DNA of 64,000 nucleotides from Erodium maritimum (GCA_963921825.1 OY997594.1:59195675-59259674), one strand, 5' to 3'. Shown: positions 37,189-51,505, numbered from the stretch's first letter. Notes: generated by a model from the letters alone, not told the origin. A program made the numbers and translations.

Positions 37189-40100
37189 GAAACAATAGTT
37201 TTTCTTTATTACAGTTGTTGTGGTTGGCTTGTCATGATCTCTTTATCTCAACTTTAAAAATATAAAAGTATATCCAAATCATATTTTTGTGATAAGCCAT
37301 TTATATTGATGTGTTGGCCTGGGCGCATGGCCTTATTATTCTGTGTTAAGCCGTTTGTATGTGTATGCTGGCCATGCCGCAATCATCGGGGTTGGTGGCT
37401 TAAGCATCAAAAAAGGCAAAAGCTTGTTATTATTAATATCATAATATTGGTTGTGAAAGTGCTTTTGGATTAATATGAAAATTGATTCTGTATCTTGCAG
37501 TCTTTTAAATTTATTCAACAAACAAGCAATTCACAACAACAGAAAAACCACACCATCCAGATTAGACGATTAAGGGCATTCACAATAAACATACTAGTTT
37601 TCATAACATACGACATAAATTTTATTACATAAAAAAAAAGATCACGTGAATTGTATAATAATGAAATAAAATAATAAAATGAAATACAATTTTGTGACGA
37701 TCAAAACATGGATCTTATGATAAGATATCCGATGATACCAGGGCAGGGAATGAGCTAGAGGGTGGTTCCACATTCGTACTGTGGTTGGCGCAGTATATTC
37801 AAACATCTTTCTATGTCTTGACTTGAGCAGACTTGTTGCGTTGTAATAGTCGTCCAAAGAGTATACCAAAGAAAAGAGTAGATTGGGGAACAGAAGGTGT
37901 TTGTTCCGTAAAGTTCGGGGTGTTGCTCTTTTGGAACACCCCGAAGTGCCCTCGGGGTCACATTATGAACATCAAGGCTTCTTAGCGAGCCTCGTTGTCA
38001 CCCCAAGGGGGACAGCTTCCCTGGCATAGTTATTGTTGTCATGTTCATGTTGTAGGGAGGTGTCGAGACCTTTTGTCCTAGTGGGAGAGAGGTAGCCGTA
38101 AGGCCCCTCTGACTGTCCGTCAGGATTGCTTTCGAGGACATAATCGTCTCGACGAGCCATGGGTGTTGGGGATCTCCTTCTCGAAAGTGAGCGCCTCCCG
38201 GTTGTCGCATGTTGGGACGTGTATCCATAATGATGCGGATTCAGAGCAATATTTCCCTAACCCGCGGTGTTCGTCGGTTGCTCTGCACCTCTTGTCTGAT
38301 GTTGATCAGTTCTTCAAACACCCGCTCCTACTGATGGATCAGTCACCAAGGGTAGATTCTCTTCAGACGGGATGCCCGCTCATGCACGGGAGAGGAAGGT
38401 GGGGCATATCCCTCTGATCAAGTCTAGTTTTCCCTCATGGATTTCAAATGGCCGACGGGGTAGATACGGGCCCTAGTTACTTGTCGATAAGGTTACATCG
38501 GTGGTGGGGCAGTGAAGTGTGGTCAGCGGGGTACACGAGTCATATTCTATATTGCGTCGCTAGTGTGTAGCCATTGAAGGACGTGGCCATTGCCTTCTTT
38601 GTCATGGTATCTCCGGATCAGCGTCAGCGTACATGGAGTTGTCTTAGGTAGGAGGTTCCACGTTAGGGGATAGATCATTCCAGCGGGGAAGGAGCGGCGG
38701 TGCGAGGCGAGGGCAGGGATGTCTCCCATTAGGTGGACCCACGGTCTCCACTGTATCGGACAAGCTGTGGGAGGGCGAAGAAGGTTCTAGCGAGGACCAA
38801 CATGGGTCAGTGAGTGGGATGGTAACAAAGACATGATGAGCGGATGGTGATGGTTGTTGGATGCGGAAATGGTTATAGGGGAGAAAATCTTCGAAACCCT
38901 AAAGGCCAATCTCCATCTTTTTGTTTTGATCGAATTAAAGATATTAGATCTCTTTTAAGATTATAATTAATAGCTCAATTAGTTGGATCTAATTATTTTA
39001 TAACCGCAACTTTCTTTTTCTTCAAATTTTTGGTATATTCTAAGTTACATTGTAGATATATTCAAATAGAGTCTATTATCGGAAAACTCGATAAATTTAT
39101 GTTAAAATCTATACGAAACAAAATAAAAGTTTCATCAAAACATTGAAAAAAGAAACACAAACTACCTTAAAAAATAGAAATTGGAAAAAACTACAATTAT
39201 CACACCAATTCATTGATCCTTCAAGTCATGTTGCACAGAAAAATTAGATAGGTCTCCTTCTCTTCGAGATGTATTTTAGAGATGTCCTTATCTTGCGTCT
39301 CCTTATAATCTCGCATGAGGTTCTCCGCCGGCTTCATCTGTGTCGCCTTATGGTTCTCGGTTTACTCCAAGAATTACGTCAATTTTGATTCAATGGTGAC
39401 GTGGTTGGACCATTTCCATCATTATCTTCGTCGCTTTCTGGCCCTTAAGCCGGATGCGTACCGGATCGGGATTTCTCTCGGCCTCGGCAGCGGCGATAGT
39501 GAGAATTTCCATATCTAACAATGAAGTCACAAGGGTCCTCGCAGTCTCCAATGCCCTCCCTCCGCTTATGCCACTTGTGCCACTGATGTAGTTGTCAATA
39601 GTCTAGCAGAACTCGTTCTCATACCGATGCTCTTAATAAGGCTTCTCTATAGCATTGTTTCATTAGTGCTTCCAAACGAAGTTATGGTTGTACCGACACT
39701 TGTAATCTTGTTCCGGATCAGGCATAATCTGATCGTCCGATCGACTACTTTGGTAGATGTGTTTGAACTTAGACCAACACCATTAAAACTACTTTACTTT
39801 CTTGTTCATCATGTTCTAGTGGTCCTTATAATTTTACCACTTCGCTCATTCTCCTTTCTTGCCCTGGTCATGATGACGACATCCTTTTTCACTTTATCCT
39901 AAAAACGTTATGTCGTTTGCTTCATGTTATGGATCGGGTCCTTTGAGTGGTTCAACCATACACTCACGAGGGCGGTGTCCTTGGATTAAGTCCATCGAAC
40001 CTTCATATGTGAAACTGAGACAACGACCGAGTTAGGCCCTAGACTGGGATGTAAGAATGGACTGGGGATAGAGCAAGAAAGGAAGATTGCATCAGGGGTT

Positions 40101-40579
40101 GGGCGTACAAGTCCTCCAAAAACGGTTGATCGTCTTCATTGTCGTAATACTTTTGGGGTCTACGAGTTGGGGACATATCCCCCCTCGATGGTGAACCCCG
40201 GGTATGTTGGAGTTGGGATACGCCATTGGAATTTTCTAGTTTTTCCGGAGGAGTTTCGTCGGAGAATCTGTTAAACCTTCCCCGGAGACTCTGTTATAAA
40301 CAACGCTGAAGAAATTGTTTCCTCCTTCGTTGGAGAAGCAGAGGACATTATGCCATAATTGTGTTACGTGCTTCACCAGGGATTCTACAGCCAGCTGCAC
40401 CAAAGACTTTGTTGGAAGCTTGACAGAGAATCGTATGTTGAGGAAGCTTTGCCAGAGATTCGAGAACAACTCTTAATGAAGAATAATCAAGAGATTTGGT
40501 TATGAGAATGAAGACGCAACCGATGGGTATTTATGAGACAAAATAGTTTTTTGGTTTATTTTTTATTATTATTATGCAT
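37189..40579. other. Unassigned region, probably decayed transposon
   Basis: No gene can be supported in this 3.4-kb stretch. The part 37880-38830 is mid-GC, with broken minus-strand frames (SQRGLTATSLPLGQK, GDIPALASHRRS) that might be a decayed gag. The part 39290-40520 is mid-GC with no motif. The joins 37190-37870 and 38930-39290 are AT-rich. No TSD, LTR or RT motif was found. Confidence 0.35.
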
Positions 40580-41163
40580 TGCCGCTGGGGATAGAAATGG
40601 GACAGGGATCATGCGCCCCGCATCCCTGCCCGGCCCCGCGTTGAGCACTCCCCATTATCGCCCCGCAAGGAATGGGGGGAACAGGGATTCCTCGCCCCGC
40701 GGTAAAAATTCACATTTAAACATCACATAATTCTCAATCCATAATTTTAAACAACATTAATATGAAACAAGCATCACATGGCATCCATAACGGTATTTCC
40801 AAAACTGGTAAAAAAATAGCATATTCATATGTTGTTGAAATAAGCAAAAACCACTATTTAGCGTTTTTGAACTAAGTTTTCTATCTTTTAGATATAAAAT
40901 ATAAATGAAATCATATGAAAAACAAGATATTATGTCTCCTTCAAACAAGTTATGAATTATTAAAAAAAATAAAAATAATAGTGTTGGGTGCCTCGCGGGA
41001 CAGGACGCCCCACGGGGCGGGGAGTGCTTGCCCCACACCCCTCCAAAATCCTCGTGTATTGCCTCGTACCCACTGCGCATGAAAAATCCCTACCCTGAAC
41101 CTACCTCACACGGGGGAGGGACGTCGGGTCCTCGTCGGTGTCGGGGCATTTTTCCATCCCTAA
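40580..41163. mobile_element. hAT-like MITE with GC-rich ends
   Basis: The left end (ctggggatagaaatgggaca) and right end (complement starting tagggatggaaaaatgcccc) are imperfect inverted repeats with cccgc-rich subterminal parts and an AT-rich centre, as in plant hAT MITEs beginning tagggatgg. No TSD was certain, so the ends are approximate. Confidence 0.5.
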
Positions 41164-41887
41164 TCATCATGTGGTAGAATCGGATTGACCGATTACAGTT
41201 TTCGTTGGCATATTCGGTTTACAGCAGATGTCAACGTTGAAAAATTCCTCAATCCAACCTTCTAGACGTAGAGATTCGACAACGCATCTGATCTACTTTT
41301 GAGGATTTGACACCACTTTTTGACTTTTAAGATGGAATCGATGACCTGATTAGACCCCACTATTGGTCCGTTAATAATCTTATATAATAGATGTCACGCC
41401 CCAAATCCGGTTTTGACCGGACTCGAGACGTGAACTGAAGTGATAATAAAATAATGATAAAAGCAAATTTAAGTAACATGAATCTCTGAATAAAAGTCTG
41501 ATAATACGAGTCAAAATCCAAATCCAAATAAATAAGTACAATGTTTAACACGAAAATGGAAGTACGCCTCAACTACATAATAAATCCCCAGACTCTCAAT
41601 GAGCTCCCGAGCTCTGAGACATCCTTTAGACCGACTCACGATCGAAACCTGTAAAAACAGTAAACATAGAGGGTGAGCTTTCGCTCAGTAGGAAAAAGTA
41701 GTAAAGGAAACACTCCCGCTCCGTTATCAAAATTGCACGATTAATAACACTTACTAAAAATGACAACACAAATGGAAATCAACAGGGATCCAACATTAAC
41801 GACAGTAGAATCACGCTAACGAAACAGATCAACAACATAATATGTAAACCAAGATACTCCGATCACCACACGCAACTCAACCTATCA

Positions 41888-42240
41888 TACCGGAAACGCA
41901 CATCGGCCTAGATATCATACCGGAACACACAGCATCGAGGTGAAACCACATACATCATACCGGAAACGCACATCGGCCTAGGTGTCTTCCCGGAAACACA
42001 CCTCGGGGAAACAACAACATACCTCATACCGGAAACGCACATCGGTCTAGAGATCTTCCCGGAAACGCACCCTCGGGGTAAAGTCATACAACATATCATA
42101 CCGAAAACGCACATCGGCCTAGATATCTTCCCGGAAACACACCTCGGGGCAAGAAAACAATACGTCATACCGGAAACGCACATCGGCCTAGACGTCTTCC
42201 CGGAATAACACCTCGGGGTAAGCATACAACATATCACACA
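41888..42240. repeat. 70-bp LTR minisatellite, five units
   Basis: Units start with cataccggaaacgcacatcg, then a variable linker (ctagatatcttcccgg) and acacctcggggyaag. Five units are readable here. The other LTR carries the same array at 50314-50630 with one unit internally shortened. Confidence 0.85.
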
Positions 42241-42904
42241 ATACCATACCAAACATAAACACCTAAATCATCATAACATCAAACTTACCGACACAACTTA
42301 ACAAGCACACCACATCGGTCTATCACTCACCCGATCACATCACAAGGCAACAATTCATAATACATTCTTCACAATCATTCATTCAATCATACCACAAGAC
42401 AACGATTCATATTCCATTCTTCAGATTCATATAGCATATCATGACCTTTCAAGTAATCAAGAATATTCTATACATCGACCTTTAAGGACTATCTACCACA
42501 ATCACACAACCAACACACAATCCTAAGGCCCGACATGGCCACATGTGATTCTACAGCACGACAATTCCCATAATTGAAAGCGGTTATTCTAGTTAATCAC
42601 ATCCTATATGCAAGCTAAGACCTTTTCCGGTTATTAACCTCCTATATGCATACTATTAGCATTCTTTAAATTAAAACAGAAATTTACTACTCTTCCTTAC
42701 CTCAAGTGCTCTCCAAAAGCTTAGTCAACACGAACGCCTAGAAGTCTCCTCCTCCGAACTCGAGAATAAAGTCTAGGATCATAAATTAATAATAGAATTA
42801 ATAAACATTCAAAGTCGGTTTTAAGGTGAAATACCTAAATTACCCCTAACGGTAAAACTTGGGCTAAAAGGTAAATTGGGCCCGAACAAGGCCCAATTCG
42901 GGCA

Positions 42905-43140
42905 GCCCACAGATCCAGAACCCGGCCCGGATCGTGCCCCTCAGAGGCCCGGAACCAGGCTCGGACCGTGCCCCTCAGAGGCCCGGCACCAGGCCCGGAC
43001 CGTGCCCTTCAAAGGGCCGGTCTGAGACCCGGACTGTGCCGCTCAGAGGGCCGGTACCGAGCCCGGACCGTGCCGCTCAGAGGGCCGGTACCAGGCACGT
43101 ACCGTGCTGCTCCGAGGGCCGGCCAGAGGCCCTTTCCGTG
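42905..43140. repeat. 34-bp GC-rich LTR minisatellite
   Basis: About six units of cggaccgtgccsctcagagg followed by gccggtaccaggc-like bases. The matching array in the other LTR (51300-51505) has about five units. It is open in several frames, an artefact of the repeat. Confidence 0.85.
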
Positions 43141-44058
43141 CCAAATCTGGGCAGACCCAACTTCGTTTCCACGAAAATCTACCTCAAAAACTCCATTTCT
43201 AACATCATCAAACTCCAAAAACAGTCATCAAAACCCTCAAACTTTAACACCCATTATGGGTTTCCTCCAAACATCAACAATCAAATGATTCCTAACCAAA
43301 ACATTCCTTAAACTTCAACAAAACACTCATCTAAGTGCAAATAAATCAAAACCCAACTAGTTCATGCAAGTCTTATGAAAACCCACAATCCCAACTTAAT
43401 TGAAAGATGGATTTTAGAGATTACTTACCTTGGGAATGGAAAGGGGATGAAGATGGAGTGATTTTGGAGATGATTTAAGAAGAAATCTACCAAAAAGCTT
43501 CTCTTTTTCGACTAGCTTCTTCTCCAATCTTTTGAGCTCTTCCTTCTTCTTCCTCTTGTGATTTTCGGCCACAAAGGAGTAAAATGGGCTGAAATGTTGT
43601 CCCAAGTGAGTCTTAAACCTAAGATTGCAATTACCGAAAGGTCCCTCTTGCTCCTTTCTTCTAATTTGGCACTTATAAGGGCAAATGGGTCATTTGAGAC
43701 CCTTTTCTTCTCCCCCAAGCCACTATGGACAAGTGTCCTAGTGGGGGCCACCTTGCCCTTAATAAATTCCAGCATCTTTCATTTAATTAGGTTTAGTCGT
43801 TAATTAGCCTTAGTTTGACCCGAGTTTGACTTTTTTGCAAAGACAATCATTTGAAAGGAAATAACCCAACTAAGCTAACCGTAACGACGGCTAAGCTTTT
43901 TGGGTCCTGGAAAGGTCCCGAATGACTCTCGGAGTCATCGGTTGACTTTTCCGGCCAAAGGTCAACTTTCGCCAAAAATCACCAGATCGATCGGGAGCGG
44001 TTCTTACAATCTACCCCCTTAGAAGAATTTCGTCCTCGAAATTTAAAACGAGCGTACC

Positions 44059-47000
44059 TCAAGGGTCGAACAGGCTGGGGTACTTCGCGCGAACCTCATC
44101 CTCGCGCTCCCAAGTAGACTCTGCTCCGTGGTACCGCCACTGCACCCGAACCAGTGGGATAGTCTTGTCGCGCAAGACCTGCTCTCGCGTATCTAGAATC
44201 CTGACTGGCTGCTCCTCATACGAAACATCTTCAGCTACCTCGATGTTCATCCACTCAATAACGTGGGAGGGGTTCGCGGTGTACTTCCGCAGTTGGGAAA
44301 CGTGGAAGACGTTATGAACGTTCCCAAGCTATGGTTGCAATGCAAGACGGTAGGCAACGTCTCCCACTCTTCCCAAAACCTCGAAAGGTCCGATAAACCG
44401 CGGGGACAACTTTCCTCCGCTACGGTTGAACCACAATAGTCCCTTCTTCGGGCTCACCCTCAGAAACACGTGATCACCAACTGTAAACTCGAGAGGTCGG
44501 CGCCGTCTATCAGCGTAGCTCTTCTGTCGGCTCTGCGCGGTCCTTAACCGATCTCGAATCAATGAGACATTCTCGGTCGTCTCCCGGACAAGATCCGGAC
44601 CAAGCAAACTCCTGTCTCCCACCTCTGCCCAACACACGGGCGATCTGCACGGCCTACCATACAACGCCTCGAACGGTGCCATCCCAATACTGGCCTTGAT
44701 GTTGTTGTTGTAAGAGAACTCGACTAAAGGTAAGTGATCCTCCCACGACCCTAGGAAGTCCAACACACATGCCCGCAATATATCCTCTAAGATCTGTATC
44801 GTGCGCTCTGACTGCCCGTCCGTCTGCGGGTGGTACGCTGTACTAAGCAGGACCTCTGTCCCAAAGCTCTGTGCAAGCTCTCCTAGAATCTGGAGGTGAA
44901 TCGAGGATCCCTGTCGGACACAACAGATACTGGAACCTTGTGAATTCGAGTAATCTCTTGAACGTATAGGCGACTCAGAGTGTCAACTGTATCGGTCATC
45001 CTCATAGCTAAGAAGTGCGCCGACTTGGTCAGTCGGTCGACCACTACCCAAACTGCGTCGTGCCCTCTCGGCGACCTCGGTAAGCCACACACGAAGTCCA
45101 TCGTTACGTGCTCCCACTTCCACTGCGCGATCGACAATGGCTATAATAAACCGGCGGGACGCTGATGCTAGACCTTCACATGCTGACAAGTAAGGCATCC
45201 TGAGACGAACTCCACAACTGCTCTCCGCATCCCGCTCCACCAAAAACTACCGTCTGATGTCCAAATACATCTTGGTGCCACCCGGGTGCACAACAAGATG
45301 GGAGTGATGACACTCTCTCAACACATCGTCTCGATGGAAACGCAGCACAAATAGTCCTCCTCGGTAATGTAGACCTAGATCAGTACCCTGCTCCCAACCC
45401 TCAGCGTCAACACCGCTGGTAATCCTCTCCCGGATCTCTGCCGCCTCGGCATCCTCATCCTGCGCCTCCAGCACTCGTGCAATTAGTGTGGGCTGAGCCA
45501 CCAACGAACACATAGCCACGCCATCGGTGATCTAATCTAGCTCAAGTCTAAACGTGCTCAACTCCTCCATCATGTCCCACTCTCGGACTGATATACCAGC
45601 CAAGCAGTGGACCGACTTCCTACTCAGGGCATCAACGACAACGTTCGCCTTGCTCGGGTGGTAGAGTAGCTCGAATTCGTACTCCTCAAGCAGCTCCATC
45701 CACCGCCTCTGGCGCATGTTCAGGTTGCGTTGGGAGAAGATGTACTTGAGACTCTTGTGATCCGAGAATACCCGGAATCGCTCTCCATACAAGTAGTGTC
45801 GCCAGCTCTTCAGCGCGAAGACGACTGCTGCCAACTCTAAGTCGTGGGTAGGGTAGTTGCGCTCATGTGTCTTCAACTGTCTAGAGCCATAGGCAACTAC
45901 CTTCCCGGACTGCATTAATACACACCCCAGTCCCTCACCGGACGCATCACAATACACATCATATCCGATCCCTCGTTCCGGCACGATCAACACGGGAGCG
46001 GTAGTCAAACGAGCCTTCGGCTCGGTAAAGGAGTGTTCACACTCATCAGTCCATAGAAACTCGGCTCCCTTGCGTGTCAGGGCAGTCATCGGTGCGGCCA
46101 GACGTGAGAAGTCCTAGACAAACCGTCGATAGTATCCTGCCAAGCCTATGAAGCTACGAATCTCGAATACACTCGTGGGCCGCGCCCACTTCGAGATTGC
46201 TTCGATCTTTGCTGGATCGACCAGTATACCCTCTCGGGACACAACATGCCCGAGGAACTTCACCTCTGCGAACCAAAACTCGCGCTTCTCCAAGTTGCCG
46301 TACAACTAGTGAGTACGCAACAATGTCAAAACTGTCCTCAGGTGCTCCACTTGCGCCTCCGCACTCGGCGAATAAATCAGAATGTCATCTACGAACACAA
46401 CGACGAATTGGTCCAAGTAGGGTCGGAATATACCATTCATCGGGTCCATGAACGCTGCAGGCGCGTTCGTCAATCCGAACAGCATCACCAGGAACTCGTA
46501 GTGTCCATACCGAGTCCGAAATGCGGTCTTCGCCACATCCTCCTCCCGAACCGTCAACTGATAATATCTGGATCGTAGATCAATCTTCGAGAAGCACTTC
46601 GCTCCTCTCAGTTGATCGAACAAGTCATCGAACCTCGGCATCGGGTAGCGGTTCTTCACCGTAACCCGGTTCAACTTCCGGTAATCGATGCACATCCTCA
46701 ATTTTCCACCATTCTTCTTCACGAAGAGGGCGGGTGCTCCCCACGGTGAAGCGCTCGGATGGATAAATCCCTTCTCCCAAAGCTCCTCGAGTTGTCGATT
46801 CAGCTCGACCAACTCGACTGGTGCAAACCGGTACGGGGCCATGAATATCGGCGTCGTCCCCGGTATCAAGTCGATCCTGAACTCAACCTCGCGCGCAGGC
46901 GGTAATCCTGACAGCTCCTCCGGAAAGACCTCCGGGAACTCATACACCACTCGCGGCATCTCTCTACTCTGCACGGTCTCCGCCTCATCTCCCACGGTCA

Positions 47001-48830
47001 ATGCAGAAATGAGAACTCCACTCCTACTGCCCAAGACATAAGTGACGATCGTGTCACCCGATACTACAGTCACCTATCGTCGATAGCAATCGATCGACGC
47101 TCGGTACCTCGCGAGCCAGTCCATCCCCAAGATCACGTCAAATGTCGTCGTGTCCAACACAATAAAATCACCAGAAAAAGGGAAATTAGCCACTCTAATC
47201 TCACATGCACGACATACGGTACTCAGGACCACATCCCCCGTAACCGAGGTGTCAGGACATAAGGGTTGACTCAATGTCCTACCCTTAACCCCAACAAACC
47301 AACAAAAGTAGAAGAGAAGAAAGAATGTGAAGCCCCAGTATCGAATAAGAAAGAGGCCCAGGAATTATAAAGCAAGCACGTACCCTGAGTGGTCTCATGA
47401 CCGGAGTGGCGTCCCTCTGCTCGGGAGTCAGTGACAGCATACACTCGACCCTGCTGAGCCTGAGGTCCTCATCTCGGGGGTGGTGGAAGGGTCACCTGCT
47501 GCGGAGCCCTCTGCTGATGTCTCTGCACCGACGCGCTCGCTGCCTGGCGTGGGGCTCTCGGAGCCTGAGTCTGACGCGGCCAGAACGAAGGTGACTAACT
47601 CGGCTGCGTCTGTTGTGGTCGCTGCGCTGATACCCCTCCAACCTGGTCGGGACACACAGTCGAGATATGTCCTCGTCGACCGCAATGGTATCATGTCCTC
47701 TCATCGGCATGTGGCCTCTCCTCGATCCTCATCGGACGACCTGCAGGTTGAGCTGCAAGTCCAACACTCCTCGGACAGTCTCGGCCCAGATGACCCAACT
47801 GCTTGCACATGGGGCAAAACTACGCTAACGGGGCAGGTCTAACGGATGATAGTGCTCCGACCTGTCGCATCCCACAAGATTGGGCATGTGGCTGGAAGGA
47901 TCCTGAGGTCCTCTGCCTCCTCGGATTGCGGCCCTCAGACGGCCTCAAGAAGCCGCTCGGTCTCGGCTTGCTCTCCCGAGCCCTGGCGGTCTCTCTGAAA
48001 TGTCGCTTTACTATCAGTGCCTGATCCACTAGCTCAGTGTACACCTCAGTCCTGAAGGCGGTGACTCGGTATACGATCGACGGAATGAGTCCCCTCTCGA
48101 ATCGCCTACAACGACGCTCCTCGGTCTGCAAAATCTCGGTTGCGAAACGAGACAAGGATGTGAACCTCGCCTCATACTCTGATACAGTCATCCCTCGCTG
48201 ACACAGCTCCAGGAACTGCCGGTGTTTGTCATCTCGGACTGATCTCGGGAAATACTGCTCCAGGAACAGTCTGTTGAACAACTGAAAGTCGTCTCCAACC
48301 CTGATCTGCTCGCGCTGCCACTAATGGTACATGTCATCCTTCAGCTGGAAAGCTGCAAAGGATACTCTCATGTGGCCATCCACGATCCCCGACGTATCCA
48401 AGTTGCGGGTGATCTGTTCCAGCCACCTCTCGGTTGCCTCGGGATCTGGCTCCCCGGAAAAGACAAGAGTACCTAGCTTGAGGAAGTCCCTCAGCACCTG
48501 GGCTGTGTAGCTATCGGTCTGACTCGGCCGCGCAGCAGCAGCTGCAGTGGCAGCAGGCACAATCTCTGGTGTCGGTGCTGCATTCTCTCTCTGGGCGCTG
48601 ATCGTCGTGAGAACTATGTGAACCAGCTCCTCTAGAGCGGTTGCCTGGGTCGGCTCTGTGACCGGGGGACCTCTGGGCGGTATCCCTGACGGTCCAACCT
48701 CATCTCTCTCGTGCTCCTCAGAGGAAGCACCCTGGGCACTCGCTGCCCCTGCCTGCTCAACGACAGGTGGCTACCCCTGGCCCCTAGCTGGGCGACCGCT
48801 AATGCCTCTCGGGATGTAGGTACGAGCCAT
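44059..48830 (-). pseudogene. Chromovirus gag-pol polyprotein, broken
   Basis: From 5' to 3' on the minus strand: gag from ATG 48830 (RTYIPRGISGRPARGQG), with FLKLGTLVFSGEPDPEATERW at 48480, LFLEQYFPRSVRDDK at 48280 and a damaged zinc knuckle near 47660; aspartic protease (DTTTFDVILGMDWLARY, about 47130); RT ([42 protein letters not shown] at about 46400, so the active-site YVDD/FVDD is intact); RNase H ([16 protein letters not shown]); integrase (WVVVDRLTKSAHFLAM, VSDRDPRFTSRF); and a chromodomain (RVQWRYHGAESTWEREDE, 44059-44250). In-frame stops or shifts lie near 44329, 44880, 45140, 45245, 45520, 46090, 46306, 47074, 47275 and 48320, so no polyprotein can be made. Confidence 0.92.
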
Positions 48831-49821
48831 GTCGCTTGTATCCGCTGCACGGATAAACACACATGCTCAGTCCTAAAGTTTGCATAAAAACGACGTGCTT
48901 AAAACACTTAACGTTGACTCACGTTTCGCAAGGGTCATACTCGGACCACGATATACTTAGTCTTAGTATAGTTATAGTTACTTCCATATAATCAGAGAAG
49001 TCCGCACACTTATGCATCTCACAAAATCAATCACACAATTCAACTATCTTCCACAGGAGTCACAGTTTCAAACAAGTCACACAGTTTACCGTTCATATCA
49101 CACAACAATTCCACAGACTCTCCGCACTAACTCATTTCCACAGATTCTCAACACCTTTCTCTTTCTATCACAACATTCATGTCGACATCATGTCGTTACA
49201 ACCCGGTTCAGGCGTCCCCGAATTACGTTGTAACCACTTGACGTCCCCTTATCACCTTTGACTACAGTGGCGCCCCAGAGTCGGACCGTAATAGTACAAA
49301 CACTTCAGTTTTGCATAAATTTGGGCATGACCCGTTTGAATATTCTACTAACCATCCACTTAAGCGGGACATTCAATATACAACCTGCACCAAGCATTCA
49401 GCACAACCACAACACATAGCAAATCATCGCAGCTATACACCCCGGGTCTCGGTAATTACACGCTTACCACCCGGCCAAGTCAACATTTTGAATTAATCAA
49501 TCACTCAACGGTCGACCAAGGCGGCAGCTCAATAACGATCACTTAACAAACACGTCATAAACAGTATCGAGCATCGCTCGCTAAACCGACCTCGATCTCA
49601 ACCGATCGGCATAACAGTTCAACCAAGGCATACATCATAACACAATATAAGGCAAGATTTCAAACAAGGCACTTCGTCATCCGAGACTCTCGTCGTCTCG
49701 AATCTACACATAGGACATTTCCGACTGGCGTAATCGAACACTAGAACCTTAACAACCTAACTCTACCCACCTAATTGACGTACGGTCCGAAGTTTTGAAA
49801 AACCAGGCTCTAATACAAAAT
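48831..49821 (-). other. Chromovirus 5' untranslated leader with PBS
   Basis: This 1-kb stretch lies between the 5' LTR and the gag ATG. The PBS lies at its right end. No reading frame of interest is seen, as expected for a leader. Confidence 0.7.
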
Positions 49822-50313
49822 TGTCACGCCCCAAATCCGGTTTTGACCGGACTCGAGACGTGAACTAAAGTGATAATAAAATAATGATAAAAGAAAATTT
49901 AAGTAACTTGAATCTCTGAATAAAAGTCTGATAATACGAGTCAAAATTCAAATCCAAATAAATAATTACAATGTTTAAACGAAAATGGAAGTACGCCTCA
50001 ACTACATAATAAATCCCCAGACTCCCAATGAGCTCCCGAGCTCTGTGACATCCTCTAGACCGACTCACGATCGAAACCTGTAAAAACAATAAACAGAGGC
50101 GGGTGAGCTTTCGCTCAGTAGGAAAAAGTAGTAAAGGAAAAACTCCCGCTCCGTTATCAAAATTACATGATTAATAACACTTACTAAAAATGACAACACA
50201 AATGGAAATCAACAGGCTTCCAACATTAATGACAGTAGAATCACGCTAACGAAACAGATCAACAACAGAACATGTAAACCAAGATACTCCGATCACCACA
50301 CGCAACTCAACAT

Positions 50314-50630
50314 ATCATACCGGAAACGCACATCGGCCTAGATATCTTCCCAGAACACACAGCATCGGGGTGAAACCACATACATCATACCGGAAACGCA
50401 CATCGGGGCAAGCAACAATACACCATACCAGAAACGCACATCGGCCTAGAGATCTTCCCGGAAACGCACCCTCGGGGTAAAGTCATACAACATATCATAC
50501 CGGAAACGCACATCAGCCTAGATATCTTCCCGAAAACACACCTCGGGGCAAGCAAACAATACGTCATACCGGAAACGCACATCGGCCTAGACGTCTTCCC
50601 GGAAACACACCTCGTGGTAAGCAAACATCA
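50314..50630. repeat. 70-bp LTR minisatellite, partly collapsed
   Basis: Same array as 41888-42240. The unit at 50384-50425 has lost its middle (cataccggaaacgcacatcg joins directly to gggcaagca), as expected from slippage or unequal exchange between units. Confidence 0.8.
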
Positions 50631-51299
50631 TATCACACAATACCATACCAAACATAAACACCGAACTCATCATAACATCAAACTTACCGACACAACTTAA
50701 CAAGCACACCACATCGGTTTATCACTCAGCCGATCACATCACAAGGCAACAATTCATAATACATTCTTCACAATCATTCATTCAATCATACCACAAGACA
50801 ACGATTCATATTCCATTCTTCAGGTTCATATAGCATATCATGACCTTTCAAGTAATCAAGAATATTCTATACATCGACCTTTAAGGACTATCTACCACAA
50901 TCACACAAGCAACACACAATCCTAAGGCCCGACATGGCCACATGTGATTCTACAGCACGACAATTCCCATAATTGAAAGCGGTTATTCTAGTTAATCACA
51001 TCCTATATGCAAGCTAAGACCTTTTCCGGTTATTAACCTCCTATATGCATATTATTAGCATTCTCTAAATTAAAACGGAAATTTACTACTCTTCCTTACC
51101 TCAAGTGCTCTCCGAAATCTTAGTCAACACGAACACCTAGAAGTCTCCTCCTCCGAGCTTGAGAGTAAAGTCTAGGATCATAAATTAATACTAGAATTAA
51201 TAAACATTCATAGTCGATTTTAAGGTGAAATACCTAAATTACCCCTAACGATAAAACTTGGGCTAAAAGGTAAATTGGGCCGGAACAATGCCCAATTCG

Positions 51300-51505
51300 G
51301 GCAGCCCACAGATCCAGAACCAGGCCCGGACCGTGCCCCTCAGAGGGCCGGTCTGGGACCCGGACCGTGCCGCTCAGAGGGCCGGTACCAGGCACGGACC
51401 GTGCTGCTCAGAGGGCCGGTACCGAGCCTGGACCGTGCCGCTCAGAGGGCCGGTACCAGGCACGGACCGTGTTGCTCAGAGGGCCGACCAGAGGCCCTTT
51501 CCGTG
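51300..51505. repeat. 34-bp GC-rich LTR minisatellite in the 5' LTR
   Basis: About five units of the cggaccgtgcc…ctcagaggg repeat, one fewer than in the other LTR. Confidence 0.8.

Larger units (their letters stand above)
41392..44008 (-). repeat. 3' LTR of the chromovirus
   Basis: Near copy of 49822-52387. It contains a roughly 70-bp minisatellite (41888-42240) and a roughly 34-bp minisatellite (42905-43140). Confidence 0.95.

Noticed and set aside
37972-38228. Minus-strand frames considered as a gag gene
   Set aside because: No conserved gag or zinc-knuckle motif could be pointed out; left as unassigned.
41888-42240. Regular repeats resembling a CRISPR array
   Set aside because: The whole 70-bp unit repeats, with no unique spacers, and this is plant nuclear DNA inside an LTR.
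42934-43311. Pro/Gly/Arg-rich open frames in the chromovirus LTRs (also 51275-51691)
   Set aside because: They translate the 34-bp minisatellite, are open in several frames at once, and lie in an LTR.
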